Shown here: piece after piece, positions 12,170-26,100 of the stretch | Numbering within the stretch: position 1 is the stretch's first letter | Layout: each line of letters begins with the position of its first letter | Assembly (NCBI GenBank): GCA_002224055.1 | Contig: AZLU01000015.1 | Span: 62,001 to 126,000, forward strand | Direction: 5' to 3' | From: Pezizomycotina sp. ARF18 | Taxonomy: Eukaryota; Ascomycota | Length of the DNA: 64,000 nucleotides | The notes under the pieces: model-generated | Seen by the model: the letters and a program-made list of their open reading frames with translations, nothing else | Told to the model about the DNA's origin: nothing | The model's database searches: none | Translations under genes and position numbers: made by a program

Positions 12170-15100
12170 ATTATCTGCTACACAACCACACTCAAGAATG
12201 ACTGAAGAGGAATAGAGGGCAAGAGTCTTAGATTGCCTCAAAACACAAGTTTTCGATCTTCGTCCAGTTCGTCAGAAGGAGAGAATGTTTATTCTTCCAT
12301 CCGATGAAAGAAACAAAGAATTCCAAGACGTTATTACGTGAATAGCGTAGCAGATCAGCGCGAAACAACCCTCTTTATATTTTAAGTTATAGAAAACAAT
12401 AGGGGATCTCCTGTTGGATTTCTTCATTCTCTAGAAAGGACGGCAGAGAATGTCCACTTGATTCTCGACAATAATAAATACTGAGCTCTTTTTTCTATCG
12501 GGAAACCCCGATGAGATTACGAGCAATCCTTTCCTTTTTACCGTAGCGGCTTATACAAAATATAATTCTGCCAGTGCTAGATAGTCGAAATTGTGGGAGA
12601 GGCGTTGAATACCCTTTTCCAAAAGAAAGGGTCTTTTTGCCATTTTGACTCGTGACAGCAACCGTTTTCACACTTCGCAGCGTAACGGTCAGGCAGGTTT
12701 CCCTAGCCTGGCATGCTGCTGGTAGGCGGGGGGCCATCAACTGGTCCCTGCCACATTTTGAACCCAGCTCGGACGAATTTGTGGAGAGGGTCCTTTCGTT
12801 CCTCGTAGCCGTATTTCTGCTCCGAACAATAGGGGTCCGTAACACCATAACAGAGACGGACTATACGTCCCGCCGGGCTAATTTTGCGAGACCCTTTTCA
12901 AAATCGTCCCTTGCTCACCTACTTGGAATGGAGATTGGAATGCAACTCTTGCAAGCATACTTAGAAACCCATCGCGAGGCAACGTATAAAGCCTCGCGCT
13001 TGAAAGCAAGCGATCATAACTACACCTCTCAAGAGATAACAGAATCAAATGGGATTGGATCGGAAGCAAGTCCTCACGATAAATCGTATAATGAATCTAA
13101 TCCAATGGCAGGAAAGTTGTGGAAAGCTCCGATACTTTTCTCAACGGGCTCGCTTAGATTACAGCACTCGGAACATGGGGTTGATAATGCGAAAAAGGGA
13201 TGTTTTCGGAGGACGGAGTTTTCTAGCAATTCTCAAACCGTGAATCGGACAAAATCATTTCCATTTCTCCCCAAACCCCTCTCGATATATTGAGTTTACA
13301 AAGCGAGGCAAAATTGATTTCCCTCAAAACTCTGGAGAATTTTTTCGTGTTATGTTTTTGGCGATAGGATGGAACATCTCTGATTCTTTTCTTTTTTTTT
13401 TTAATTGCGTGTTTCCGAAACAGAAGCTCGACAAGATAAATTAAAAAACTCGCAAAACTTGTGCGTGATACTCGAAATTATTGCTTATAATCGATGTCGC
13501 GAAAAATTAGAGGGGTATATTGCCGCACATTATTGAGTCGTCGTATGTACCGTCCAGCTGCCGGATGTTGCTGGACAAGAGGTATTTGTGTCGCGATTCG
13601 AACTTCTTGACTTCGAGATGTATTCTTCAGAATGGTTTCCAGTTCAAATATTTTCTCTGCTGTTTGGCTTTTTTTTTATTCTTTTTCCTTCTCAATTTGC
13701 TTTTCCCCCGCTTTCTTCAAAAGTATAGCATCAAGGTACAGGGACAAGAGAATGTAAAAGTGGGGTGGATGGCCCAATCCAAGCATCTCATTCGCCAGTC
13801 TTCGCTAACTATTGCTCAAAGCTGCACTAGGACTTCCAATAATTCAGTGGCTTTGAGGTAAATGACCTCACCAGAAAACGCCTCATTTACGCCTGCCGAA
13901 CACCAGCTGGCTGAATTTCATTCGCTTTTGAACCCTGTGAACTTGAGAATGCTGGAGCTTTCTTCGCAATTTTCTCCTTGAGCTTCTTGAGCCCCTGTTC
14001 CCAAAGAGAACCTTGGGGAAATTTAAAGCAAATGCAGGGAATTTAAGAGCAAGGAGCGGACGATGGGCTTGAAGCCTTTGCCCAAAAATAAACCTGGGTA
14101 TTTGTAAAAGCCATTTGAAAAGGCCACGAAATGAACAGCCGGTGGAACTATATATCTCTAGTTTTCCTGTTTTTTCGATGCCTGCTCTATTAATCGAGGG
14201 CATAAGCGAAATGTCGTGTTTAAGACCATCTTGTTTGATAATTAGCTTATGTGCTCTTTTGGTTGGCCGAGGAGCTCATGAATGACCAGAGACATCAGGG
14301 TAGAACCAAACGGGATGATGGTTAACTATCGACGGCATACCCTAGCTGCTCTATGATATCAACCCTGGCCCTGTACCGATAATTCTGCTCGTTAGCTAAC
14401 ACGATTCTTTCTTTTCTAAGATTCTCATAGGACCCTTTTCCAACTTGAATGTTTATCAATTCGATTCGTTAGCGACGCATATTCGTGCAACTTCAGACGA
14501 GCAAGACAGCGGTCAGGTACCGAGTTTTGTTGTGATATTTTTCAAGTCTTAACGATCGATTTTCATTTGCATAAAAGCCAACGAGGGACTGTAGTCATTT
14601 TTGTTCAGAAAACGCCACCGTCATTCATCCGTGTTTATTTTTCTAGCAATGTGCTTTAAGTCTTTAATATCTTTCAGAACAATTAAAATTCAGAAGCGTG
14701 TTCTCCGAGTTCCTCAGGGGAATGATCCAAAGATAGAACGAACAGAGATAGAAACGGGTTCCCAGAGGAAAGGATACAATCTTCTGTCAGAAAACGGTTG
14801 TGAATTCTGACGATCAAAAAGCTACTGGAATTTACTCGGATTTACCCTAGTCAACGACCTCTTACTCCAAGACACCGTATTCAACTACAGTCGGAAGATA
14901 GTGGTTTAAAAAAAAAAAAAAAAAAAAAGCTCCATTCAAGCCTCCATGCGTAAATTCATGCCGGTGAGTTAATGCCGACAATTTGGTTAGGTTAAAAGCT
15001 GTTGACAACCCGGATCCATTTACGTTTTTGCATTTAAAGCAAAACGAAGCAGAAAACCGATTCGATAAGAGGGGGAAAGGTATAGTATATTTTCCTCCCG

Positions 15101-16546
15101 TTATTCTATTATTCTGATTTGTTCATGTTTTTTTATCTTTCATCTAAAAAGGCAAATATCCGCAACATCGATCGTATAACCAGGTTTACAAAACTTGTTT
15201 TTCCCTACCATGATCATGAACCTCTGTCTCTCACTGTTTTTCTTTTGGATTCTGAACCTTTTTCTACTAAATTTACTTGATCAGGTTAGCATCTGCAAAT
15301 ATTCGGTTGCAAGAGATTTTGTTGGGTAAGAACTCTTTTTGGCGACCGCTAATTGAGAAATCTATATACCACTGATATCTATTTTTGCTACGAGGACGAT
15401 AGTAACTGCTCCGTCTAATTCCTTCAATTTGGATGCAACAGATATCATGACCCAATATGCACCCTTAACGTTCTCACCTTCATACTTTCCACGAAAGTGA
15501 ATATCCGTCGATCACCATAGTTGTCGGATGTATATTTGCTTGTCTTCTTGTGGGGATACAATCCACCACTGTTATTCGGGCCGCATCTACGTAGCGCTAC
15601 TCGTGACTGCTTTGACAACTGATTGCAAGTCTGCCGATGCAGTATCCTTCTGCTCTCCGTAGTCTCTCGCTCGACAAGTTTCACTACTACTATAGTACTA
15701 CGGAGATGATCGTCTCCCTCAGTAGAGTTTCAACCTCCCAACCACGGAGAATACCTCGATGCTTAACGTGGAGACAGTTCAGAAAATAGAGATCAGCGGT
15801 GGGGTTTCTACAAATGGAACGGAGGACAATGGTATATTCGCATAGATAGAGAAAAATATCCAAAATATCTTCTGCAATACAGGTCCCTATATCCTTGTAA
15901 CTGACTGACAGGGAAGGGGCGTCTTTTTGCGTCCTTGTAAGCTGCAGAAAATTAAATCCCACGGGAAGCCTAATCAGGTCGGGACGCATTAACTACCGAT
16001 CGTGGCTAGTGTCCGCACAACTTTGTGGCGAAAACCGCGTTAGCACTAGCCTCGATTCTCTGAGAGCCTCTTACGAGTACGGCAATACTAAGGAGCCGTA
16101 TCCGGGTTTTCTACCACGTCGTTGTTGTATTTCCTCGCCAGGCACGGGACAATTTGAATTATTATTATTCGACATCGAAGTGAAGGTCAGTCATATTCAT
16201 GTCACTTTTGCGAGAAACATTCGTTGCATGGCAGCGTCGAAACCGACTTATCCTTTTTTACGACTATACGTGAGAAAAAAAATGTCTCACAGGGTTTTTC
16301 AATTGATCGTTCAGGTACAGTACCTTTTGGCCCCCTATTTTTCCAACAATTCCATTCGCCATTCGCCGTTTTTCCTTGTGATTCTATGCATCGTCTAGGA
16401 GAATTTTTTTTTGAACTTGTAAATTCGGCATATTTTATTTCCTCGAAATGGTTTGCTGCAATTTCCTTGGAAGAGTATATTCTATGCACCGCTGACGAAT
16501 GACAGCAACGAAGAACAATCTTCTAGACGAGCGTACGAGGCAGGAG

Positions 16547-16725
16547 TACAGGAGGTGGACAAAAGTCTGGCGGTGTGGGGCCGTCACCTTGAGCATTTGC
16601 ATTGTATCTTCTTAGCACGATCTTTAAAATTACTCGATTCAACGACAAGCTAGCAACGATACAGGTACTTCGCAGTATAATAAATGTGATGCCCCACACC
16701 ACCAGACTTTTGTCCACCTCCTGTA
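16547..16725. mobile_element. MITE with about 40-bp terminal inverted repeats and TA flanks
   Basis: The left end reads TACAGGAGGTGGACAAAAGT and the right end is its reverse complement. The inverted repeats run about 40 bp with about three mismatches (CGG against TGG, and CGT against ATC near the inner end). TA dinucleotides flank both ends, as expected of Tc1/mariner-Fot1 superfamily insertions. The 179-bp span, TA included, has no coding capacity, so the element is non-autonomous. The high identity of the two ends suggests a fairly young insertion compared with its surroundings. Confidence 0.85.
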
Positions 16726-18093
16726 CCAAAGAAACAAAAGAGAAGGGAAAGTAAATTCTTTTCGTATCCTCCAACAGGGAGAAAAAGTATCCTTTCTTCG
16801 GTTTTATTTTTGTTCTCGCGCATTATATTTTGTTCAATACCCGACGTATTATAATTTACAGAGAGAAAAAATATGGTGCCAATTATATTAGAGGTTCATA
16901 TATCCTACGGTCATTCCATTCGTATGCGCACCAAAGACACGAACGACTCGGCGAGAATAATATCTCTATGGCATATGAGACCAGAGACAAAAAAGGAGAG
17001 ACATGCGAAAGAACAATGTCTGTGAACTCGCTTGCATGGACTAACCACGCAGGCCACGTTTTTTTTTTTTTTTTTTTTTTTTTTTCAGGTCGCTGACCCT
17101 GCACGATTTTGGGCATTATGACTGATAAACATTTCCGACGTTTACCTTGCTATGGTATTCGTCGAAAAGGATTTCACTGATATCGATCGCAATTTCCCCC
17201 ATTATTACCCTCTTTTTCCCTATTTATTACCACAAAATTTCGTATGGTCTTATGGGTTTCTGAGAAACTTCTCCATATGCAGAAAGTATTGTTTCGATCT
17301 CTGGCCCCGTTGGTCAGTGCTCTCTAAGTTTGGGATTGAGCAGCAAGTGTTCCAGCTTCTTCTAGTTGTTTAATGCTGCCCCATCCTTATGTTTCTTCAA
17401 ACAATAGAAAAAACTAGCACTAAAGTTGTTTCATAAAGCCGATTCTGAGCTGTGGAGAGAATTCGAGGTAAAGTTTTCAACGGTTTCGACGCTACTGCAG
17501 GAAAAGAGAGGGGTTTCGAAATGGGCACCCAGCAAAGCACGAATACAGATCAGACTCTTTACCAAGTTTTTCTCACCATCTCAAATGAAGAAAGCTCTCT
17601 AGAGGGGGGCTCCGGTGGATTGATCAATTACTAGCTGAACATTGACTCTAATAATAATCACTTGCGGAGTCCACTATCTGCAAGACTTGCATGAAGTCCT
17701 AAGTGTACATATACAATCCACCATGTTGTTATACTATAACATTCACCATTATATTATCTTATGATTTTAAGGCTTCCTCAAAGTTAAAGATAAACTTGAG
17801 TACGGGAGAGCAAACCAAGCAAAATACCTACAGCGGCTTAAAGCTTCTTGTTCCGTCAATTGTTCCTCATGCCATTCCGTACACCTTGTTGAACTTTAGG
17901 CCACGAGGTCTCGGCAGTTGTTATAGAAACATTTTTAGTTGTGTTTTTCGCAATCTTTAAAGTAGACTCCACAGCGGAATCTTCCTTTCATGGCGAATTT
18001 TCGCGAAAGTTATTTTGAAATCCTTATGCTTAGCCTTTGGGAGGCGACGGCCTGCAATTCCAAGCGAAAAACTCGTGCTGGAATTAACGAGAC

Positions 18094-18124
<31 letters not shown>

Positions 18125-21100
18125 GGAGTGTTCGGAAGGAGATTACTTCCCGTTTAACGAGCGGCGAATTTTTATAGTAGAACCAGACATCATTGATTCG
18201 CTCTCATGATAACCCCAATGGCAGTTGTTGAGATATTCTTTTCGGTCTGGCTCTTAGAAGAAGGATTAAGCAAAAAAGATACTGTACCTTTTTTCTCTAT
18301 GCGGACTGTTCGGGTCTTTGGACGTTTCAGGCACCGTCGATAAAAATGGGAAAAATAACGAGAAAGATCGGACCGAATTGAAATATCAGTCCCTGTAACG
18401 TCGATCAGATATCAAACATGAGAACCAAGTCCTCGTTGGAAAAAGCCCCCTTCAAAATGCCTCTATTCTCTACAGCCGTCAAGGAAAACACAGAATAAAC
18501 TGGTGGATATGTCGATGTAGACCACCCTTGAAGTGGAAATGGTGTTTCCTATTACAGTCCTTGAACGTTTTCTTTCTTTATCTGCCGCAAACGGGCGAGG
18601 CGGGTCAGATTGAAATAGACTCAAAAGAAAAGAAGCTATGATCAAGGAAAAAACGGTTCCAACTCTAGCAATAACTCAGCATATCTGCAACTTCCTCTGA
18701 AGATCCTCCTTCGCGGCCTAACTAGGACAACGCCACTAATCTATTCGAGACCGGAAGACAAAAGGGTGGTATGGTGAATACCTCTTAAGAGGACCTTCCG
18801 ATGATTATAGCTCAACTCTAACGCTAAGTTGATCTTTCGGTTCGGGCTATGCGAACCCATGCGGATATGATAAGCCTGAGCACATTTGATGGCTGTACGA
18901 GTACAGCGGTCTTCTGAGTGGCGAGTGCATGATTATAGAGTGATTTGAGCCCACCTAGACCGCTCTTTCGAAATTTCGCAGAGCTCCACTATGGGATTTT
19001 TGGCATTACGACTCCCAATCTCGATTGTATCACTCCATCTCACCTGTCAAATTAATTACGATATACGATAATAGTAGAGCGAATAAGTCTAGATTATGGG
19101 GTCTTGATAGAGCTGAGATGATCGATATTATGCCCCATTGGTTGGCAGTTCATGGAGTTTCTTACCAAATCGATTTTAGAAACATCGTCTGTAGTTGCCC
19201 ATATCTTGTTTTCGGTGATTAAAATGTTTTTAGGGTTTAAAAATTGCGTTACTTCCCTGTATAAGAGGCTTTAATTATAACATGCCATTTATTAATAACG
19301 ATCCATTATTACATGTGGGGGATGCAATATAAGGAAAGAGGAGCGATTTTGAGTATATCAGCCGACCACGATGGCGAGTAACCATGCTAAGCCACAATAT
19401 CAAAAGAAAGAAATGTTTCCAAGTATAAACTAAATGTCGGTATTTTTTTCAGAAAAGGTTATTTATGCCGCGTCATTTCATAGCTACGGCAATTTGATGC
19501 AGGCATGATAGCGATGGCAAATTGGGCAAGATTTGGTATACGGCGCTGATGAAGACGAACGGCTAACGGAGCGCTGAGGTAAATGCATATCGCGTGCGGT
19601 TTGTCTGAGTTCAATCCCGGGATTTCTCTATTGTTTCTCTGCAATATCCCTATATCCTGCATCTCATTTGATCGCCATATATTACTCCACATGGCAGGAA
19701 CCTCAAAGAAACAAAAAGAAACAAAAAAAAAAAAAAAAAAAAAAAAAGACGTTGCGATGCCCCCACGGAACAACCCGGTCGGTCCTTTTTCAAATAACTT
19801 CGATTGTGGGTTCCTGGCCTAAACAATAAATTACACTTTACATAAACACCAATAAGTGATTGAAAAGGCTCTCGAGCACGATGTCCTATCATGCCGGTAG
19901 AGCTCTGCGTTAACAACTCAGCGCGGATGAGCGCTGCGGGGGTAAACGCCCGATTGCTGGCCTAGTTGTTGGAATGTCATGCCACAATTTGCATTTTTGA
20001 CAGCCAGCCATCGCGAGAGGCACCGCGGAACGTTATAGCGTAGACCTTACGAAATAATGACTCGATGGACATCATGTCGAGTCTCGTGCATCGGTCGTTT
20101 TGTCTATCGTGAAGTTAGTCTCTCCGCGGCATTTTTTTTTTTTTTTTTAGTTTAAAGAAAACTCTGTTTCGTAGTTCATGCCGCTCATCATTGATTGGTG
20201 TTCAAACGAACGAAAGACTCGGTTCCTCGCCCCCACGTTTAAGGGGTGCAAAATTTTCAATAGCAACCAGGATAATCGCTGAAAGAGCGTAGCGGAGCTA
20301 AGGTTGGTGATAGGCTGCAAGCTCTCCAAGCCGTTTTTTTTTTTTATTCACAGCATAGTCCTTGCCTTTGTCAATATACGTATATCTTTTTTGTCCGTGT
20401 CACCACCCCTCCTCTTAAAGATCGTTTATGGGGTAGTTTTTTCCTCATTACCATTACTCACCCACGTTGCATTTTAACTATAGTTTGTAAGATACTGCGG
20501 TTTAATTCATCTGATAGGTTGCTTATTCTATAAGCCTGTAAACAGTGTTTGCGGTTGGCTGTTCCGTCCCTTCCACCGCCCATATTTCTAGTTGAAGTCA
20601 ATGCATGTCAGGTTCTACGACATGGATGAGTTGGTAAGGAAAGCGCCGAAATGGGACAAGTAATCTTCCCGACACTAAACTATTCCGCACCACACCACCA
20701 CGCAAGCTCGTCCTCTCGCGATCGAACACGAGAAATTGTTGATACACTTATCTACCGGCCCTTCTAGTTCTGATCTATATTCTTTTACGCGGGAAATACT
20801 GAAGCGGAATATAGTATGATGATAAGGAGGATTAATAGATAGGAGGAGAATATACAATCAGAAAAGAGAAATATCTGAAATTGGAAGTTTTACCCCTTTG
20901 TTTTGTCCTTTTCCGCTCATCGGACCAATTTCGAATATCGCGTTACCTGGAAATTTGACGAGAGGACGCAACGCAACTGAAACCTGAGCAGTCGTTTTCA
21001 TTATTTTCTCGATAGAAAGGCGAAAACATGCGGCTGTTCTCTCCAATTTTGATTCCGATTGCTGGACCCTGAACCGAGCTCCAGCCTTTGAGGCTTACCG

Positions 21101-23063
21101 AGCTCGCTCGGAATCAACAGCCATGGCTGTATCTTGTAACCTCTGGCCTAGCTTTTGCATTATTAGCCCTCAGCCATTTACCTGAAAATAAGCATATGAA
21201 CGCCATGGACTAGACTCGGCTAACCCGTATTCAACGCCACCTCAGCGCCCGCATGTCTGAAGCCTTTCTGATAACGGTTCTGCCAAAGTTAATTGTTACC
21301 TAGGCCAACTTGCGAAAGAAAGGCAAATGTGGAGTAATATAATCAATCTGAAGCGTTGCATTTGCCCGAAAAGTTGTTATCAACTATTATCTTCCAGCCC
21401 GATCAATGATAGCTCTAGAGCAACCGCCGAATCTTAACGCCGCCAACACGGCCAAAAATGGCAAATGTCCTTTTTGTCTGTATTTTTTTTTTTTTTTCGT
21501 TTCAAGTATTCGGGGTTAGGCTGGTGGGCGTTTTGGTATAATTTATATCCTTCAAAGCGAGGAGCATCCTTCCGAGAGTCAAGGGTATCGAACCGTATTT
21601 GAAGGATCAACGGGATTTCACAATAATTAGCCTTTGTTCTGATCTATTCTACCGGATCGTCGCCTCACGTTTTTCATCCCTTCTTCTTTGATGGAACAAT
21701 CGCCCTTCTGTGAGAGTCACGAGGTTCACGGCTACGGGATTGTCCGGCAAGGTGGAAGCATTTAAGGTACTTTGGAAATATAAATGTTCCGACACTAAGC
21801 CATCGCAGAAGCACACCGCCAATGGCGTAGAAGCTGTAACTGATAAGCGCCTATAACAGAACAGAACGTTCAAAATCTGCTAAACAAATGGAGAAATCGG
21901 TTACTCTAATTAGATTATAATGTTAGTCTCAGTTATATGTGAAAAGTGTGCTATTAAACAAATTTTTCTTTTCTGAGTTGTTCATATATTCAATGTGAAA
22001 CATTTTCGCAATATCTTTGGCGTTAGCAAGCGATAGGGCTGCGGGGAAAGAAAGCAACGACGTAAATCGTATATGTGGGACAATTCACTGCTTTTTCTTC
22101 CTTTGATAGATTAATTTTAATATATACAATGATCAATCGAGTATCTCGATATCTGGGGCTTGATTTAAATTTATTAATATGATATTTTCCGATGGAGAAA
22201 TAAAACAAACACATCAGAGCCTTTTTGTTCTGTTTAATCTAATTGATTCGAACCTGAATATATTCCGGTGTTCCAGAGCTAAGGTAGCGGGAAATTGTTT
22301 CGCAATATATATATGTGCAGTTCTGGACGGGAGGCTGAGAAAATCGCTACGATATTTCTCGGAGCTGTAGTAGATTAATTAATGGTTTCAAAGAAATTAT
22401 AGCAGCAGTTAAATCTAGGAATTATAAAATTGACACTTGCGCGAATTTCCATCTGATGTTACTGTGACTTTGACATTATTATCATCATTGTTACCAGTCT
22501 TTGGACTTCATTGAAAACCTGACTGACTTTGCCAGCTGGGGACCGGAAAAACCAAGGACCAGCATTCCCTTTTTGTCAATCTTAGTGATTCATATACGGA
22601 GTTCAGCTCATAATTTGAGACCCTTTTATATCGGATAGGAAGCTGCCAATATGTCATCTCGTATTGCCTTTCAAGCCCACGCAAAGAATTTTTAAAGTGG
22701 CCTAGCCACTGAAATCACGCAAGTACGTAGACGCGATAGCGTGGAGGTATCAAGATCAAGCACGAAGATTTGCGCAGAGACTTCATCGCACGTGGTCCTC
22801 GTAGCTTGATCGGCAAATTTCGCAAAATGCAGAGCAGCGATTGATCTAGTATCTGATCTTCAGAAAGCTGCATAGAAACACAGAAGAAAATGCGAATAAA
22901 AGTAGCGGAAGTCCTCTTGAAGTAGGATAACTTTCTTCTGGAAGATATTTATTCGCAAATTCGTTTTTGCGAATTATATCATTCTCGTTTGATCAGTCCA
23001 ACAGATATGCGTGGCGGAGAATCCGCAAGTTTTTGTTCATCCTCCCTATCGAACGGCGTCGAA

Positions 23064-23108
23064 CCCTGGGATTGTTGGCATTTTAAGAACTATTAGGCAA
23101 TCCCAGGG
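23064..23108. repeat. 11-bp perfect inverted repeat
   Basis: CCCTGGGATTG and its exact reverse complement CAATCCCAGGG are separated by 23 nt. It could be a foldback element remnant or a cruciform-prone site. No flanking duplication is clear. Confidence 0.65.
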
Positions 23109-26100
23109 AAATCACGTTAGATTCGGAGGTTGTTCCGAATGTTGCGCGATCAATTCAGGAACCTGGCACCCACCATCCCATCGTTATCCGACCCTGGCCA
23201 AACGGCGTTGACACCCAGTTGCAGCCAATACGATGTCTTACACACTATATGCGCGATCGGATGATCATGCAGGCCGTTATCGAGCACAAGGATAATGAAT
23301 GATATCATGGACCAAGTAGAGGTTCAACAGCAGGATATGAGATTGGCCTTTTCCTCTCCTTTTGCCTAACTAATAGAGAACCGGTTCACTCTTTACGTTG
23401 TCGTAAAGACATGCCTATATGTGGAGAATCTTTGGGCTTTGGATAGTTGTGGAAAGTAGACGTCATATTATTTTGTTTCAGCTCCACGCGAGCTGTCATT
23501 CTCAATTGTTTCTCCGATTTTGCGACGTGTGACAGGGATTCCAGAAGAAATTAAATATCTCGCGACAATAAACGAAATAGTCTTTACATCCATATATCTA
23601 AACGAAACACGGTAGTGAAAAACTATGATTTCTTGCAACCATATTATATTAGAATGGGAAATTTCTCGCCCGTTCTTCTCATAATATCCTCCAGAGTTAG
23701 ATAGCGGGTTAGATAGAGGACATTGCATCTACTTCCACTAGAGGCTTTGATAATAACATTGGAAATGTAGAATTACCATGTAATTTCTACTGTATTGAAA
23801 TTGAATTTCTAAAACGCGCTGGGATAGAATAATACCGCTTGCCATGCCCGGATCAAGCTATCGATTAATTCGGAATGTCGAAAATGGTATCTCAAAGCGT
23901 CGATTATCCAAGGACTTAAGTTTACGGGACGAGATCAGGCCACTGTGAATGTTCACCTATTACGTTGAATAACAAAGCAGGCATCGCAATTATATACTGG
24001 GTAATATTTCGCTACGTTTCGTCAAACTAGGTGGCCGATGGAACTCCAAACACAATGCTAGCTCTTTTTTTGGGAAGGATGACGATGATACCATTACACG
24101 AGAGCTTCGATAGGGCACGGTTTTATCTCATCTCCGTTCCTGCTTTTCGGCATTCTTTGGGGAAATGCCTTGATCCTGGACAGACGATTTCAAAAGCCTT
24201 GTTGACTATCGATCAAGGGTAGCCCTGTTAGAACACGATCGATATCTACCACCATACCACGAAGTGTAGATTAGGTCCGGGAGTTGTGAAAAAAATTTCC
24301 AACACAACCAGTCCTTAGAAAATTCATGATCCACATTCCTAAATATACCCACGTGCGTTTCAAAACCGTTCGTTTTGAAAAGCAGGCACACTTTGGCGTA
24401 TACTCGCAAGGGTCTGCGACAAAAAACCTGTCTGTTACAATCGAGACCTAGAGATAAAAAAAAAAAAAAAAAAATAATGCGGGGATACTCCCGACTTGTT
24501 TCCCTTTTGTAATGATTACGGCGGAGTGCACTTGTTCAATTGCGGGTCCCTCTTCTTACTAGACCTATTATTGAATCCTCTACGGGATTCTTGAAACAGC
24601 TACCCCTATTTTCTCTCGATATCAAGAAGGCTGGTGGCTTCGGACGTCATGCACGAGTATCACGTCCACCCTGTGGCTCCGATCGGGTATCGACAGATTT
24701 GTTCTAGTTTCTTCAAGGCTATAGAACGGCTATACTCTGATGTTTATTCTACACTTCTATTAGAGGCAGGTCTTAACCTGAACTTGCCGAATCTAACGGA
24801 AGAATTGTCGACAACAATCGAGTTAACGGCTTCGGTTTCCGTGGAGAAAAAACGAGGATAAACGTCCCCACATCGACGAATAAAAACCTTGAAATGACAG
24901 TACCACTCCAAAAATAAGTTGCGACAAACGCGATGGATCCGCGAACGACAACCATGAATACAGTTAAAAAAGAATTTAATTTACCAGGAATCTCACTGAA
25001 TTATCATACGATATATAGTCATTATTTTCACCCACGGTAAAGAAGGATTGACTGAATTGAGGCTTTACTCCACACTAACTCGGTCGAGATAGTTTTGCAG
25101 CGCAAGGGTCGTGATTGGATTATTTTCGCGTTCGGAGAAATTTCCCCGCGGACCTTAGCGCAATGACCGACGATCACCGTGCCCACAGATAATTGCCGCC
25201 GGAGACTTACCCGTCGTGTAAAATCGCAAGGAAGTCAGTTGCATGAGGCCTCAATCCTAATTTCACGCGGATTTAATCGATAAGTGCAAATTTAGAACGG
25301 AATCGGATCGATTCTCGAACGAAAATCAAATTTTTTGATTTGCTTCGGTGCAACGTGGAGCCGGCACAGCCTTTGAAGCAATTTTCCCTTTTCCTTCTTT
25401 CTTTTTTTGTGCCAGGAGCACCGGATTCAACAAACGAGATTAAGAAGGTTGGTATGAAAGGCCGTTTCATAGAGAATTTAAAATAGTAAGTAGATTGAAG
25501 ATGTTTCATTTCTAATATTATCGGCGGAAAATTGTTCTCTCGATCCTCAATCGTTAGTGATCGGGCACCAAGTTTATCGAGTGTTTACGGTTACGAAGAT
25601 GAGCGGACGAAATCCAGGTCTGACCCTCGACTTGTCATCCAATGCCGCTGAGTGTCGTTCCAGCTTCCCAAAGATGATTTTTTTTTCGGGCTGGCAACCA
25701 GGTGTTCGTGAATGGACAGGCTCTAGAGTCCGTTACACTCACAACTTCCATTCTTCGGAAAGTAGGAAACGGGCGGACGGTAAACAGAAAAGACTTTAGA
25801 CCCCCGGACGTAACCAAGGGGTCGGTGTACATACTCAATCGCGAGCTGTAGAGAAGGATATCGAAAGACTTGACATCGAATATTATTAGGCTTAGACGAT
25901 TACGAGGTTTCGAGTCAGAGTTCAAACTCGAATGTCAAAGGCTGGATTTTTGTCGCTTCGGAACGTTCCGCAAATTAAACAAAATTTCCCGAGACTTCCG
26001 TGGTCCGTGCGCTATCGCTTAAACAGGGCTCTTGACAACAACTGACTCGAGATCATCGCGACATTGCTCGCAAATAGGTCCGGAAGTTGCCATACTTGCG

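Noticed and set aside
12652-13293. 213-codon open frame on the plus strand
   Set aside because: No motif, mixed composition, no splice context, and an overlapping antisense frame of over 110 codons. Length alone is weak evidence in this gene-poor stretch.
19490-19640. tRNA or SINE head on the plus strand (TGGCAAATTGGG and GAGTTCAATCCC)
   Set aside because: The two boxes are about 83 nt apart and the putative T-arm stem does not pair well; chance is likely.
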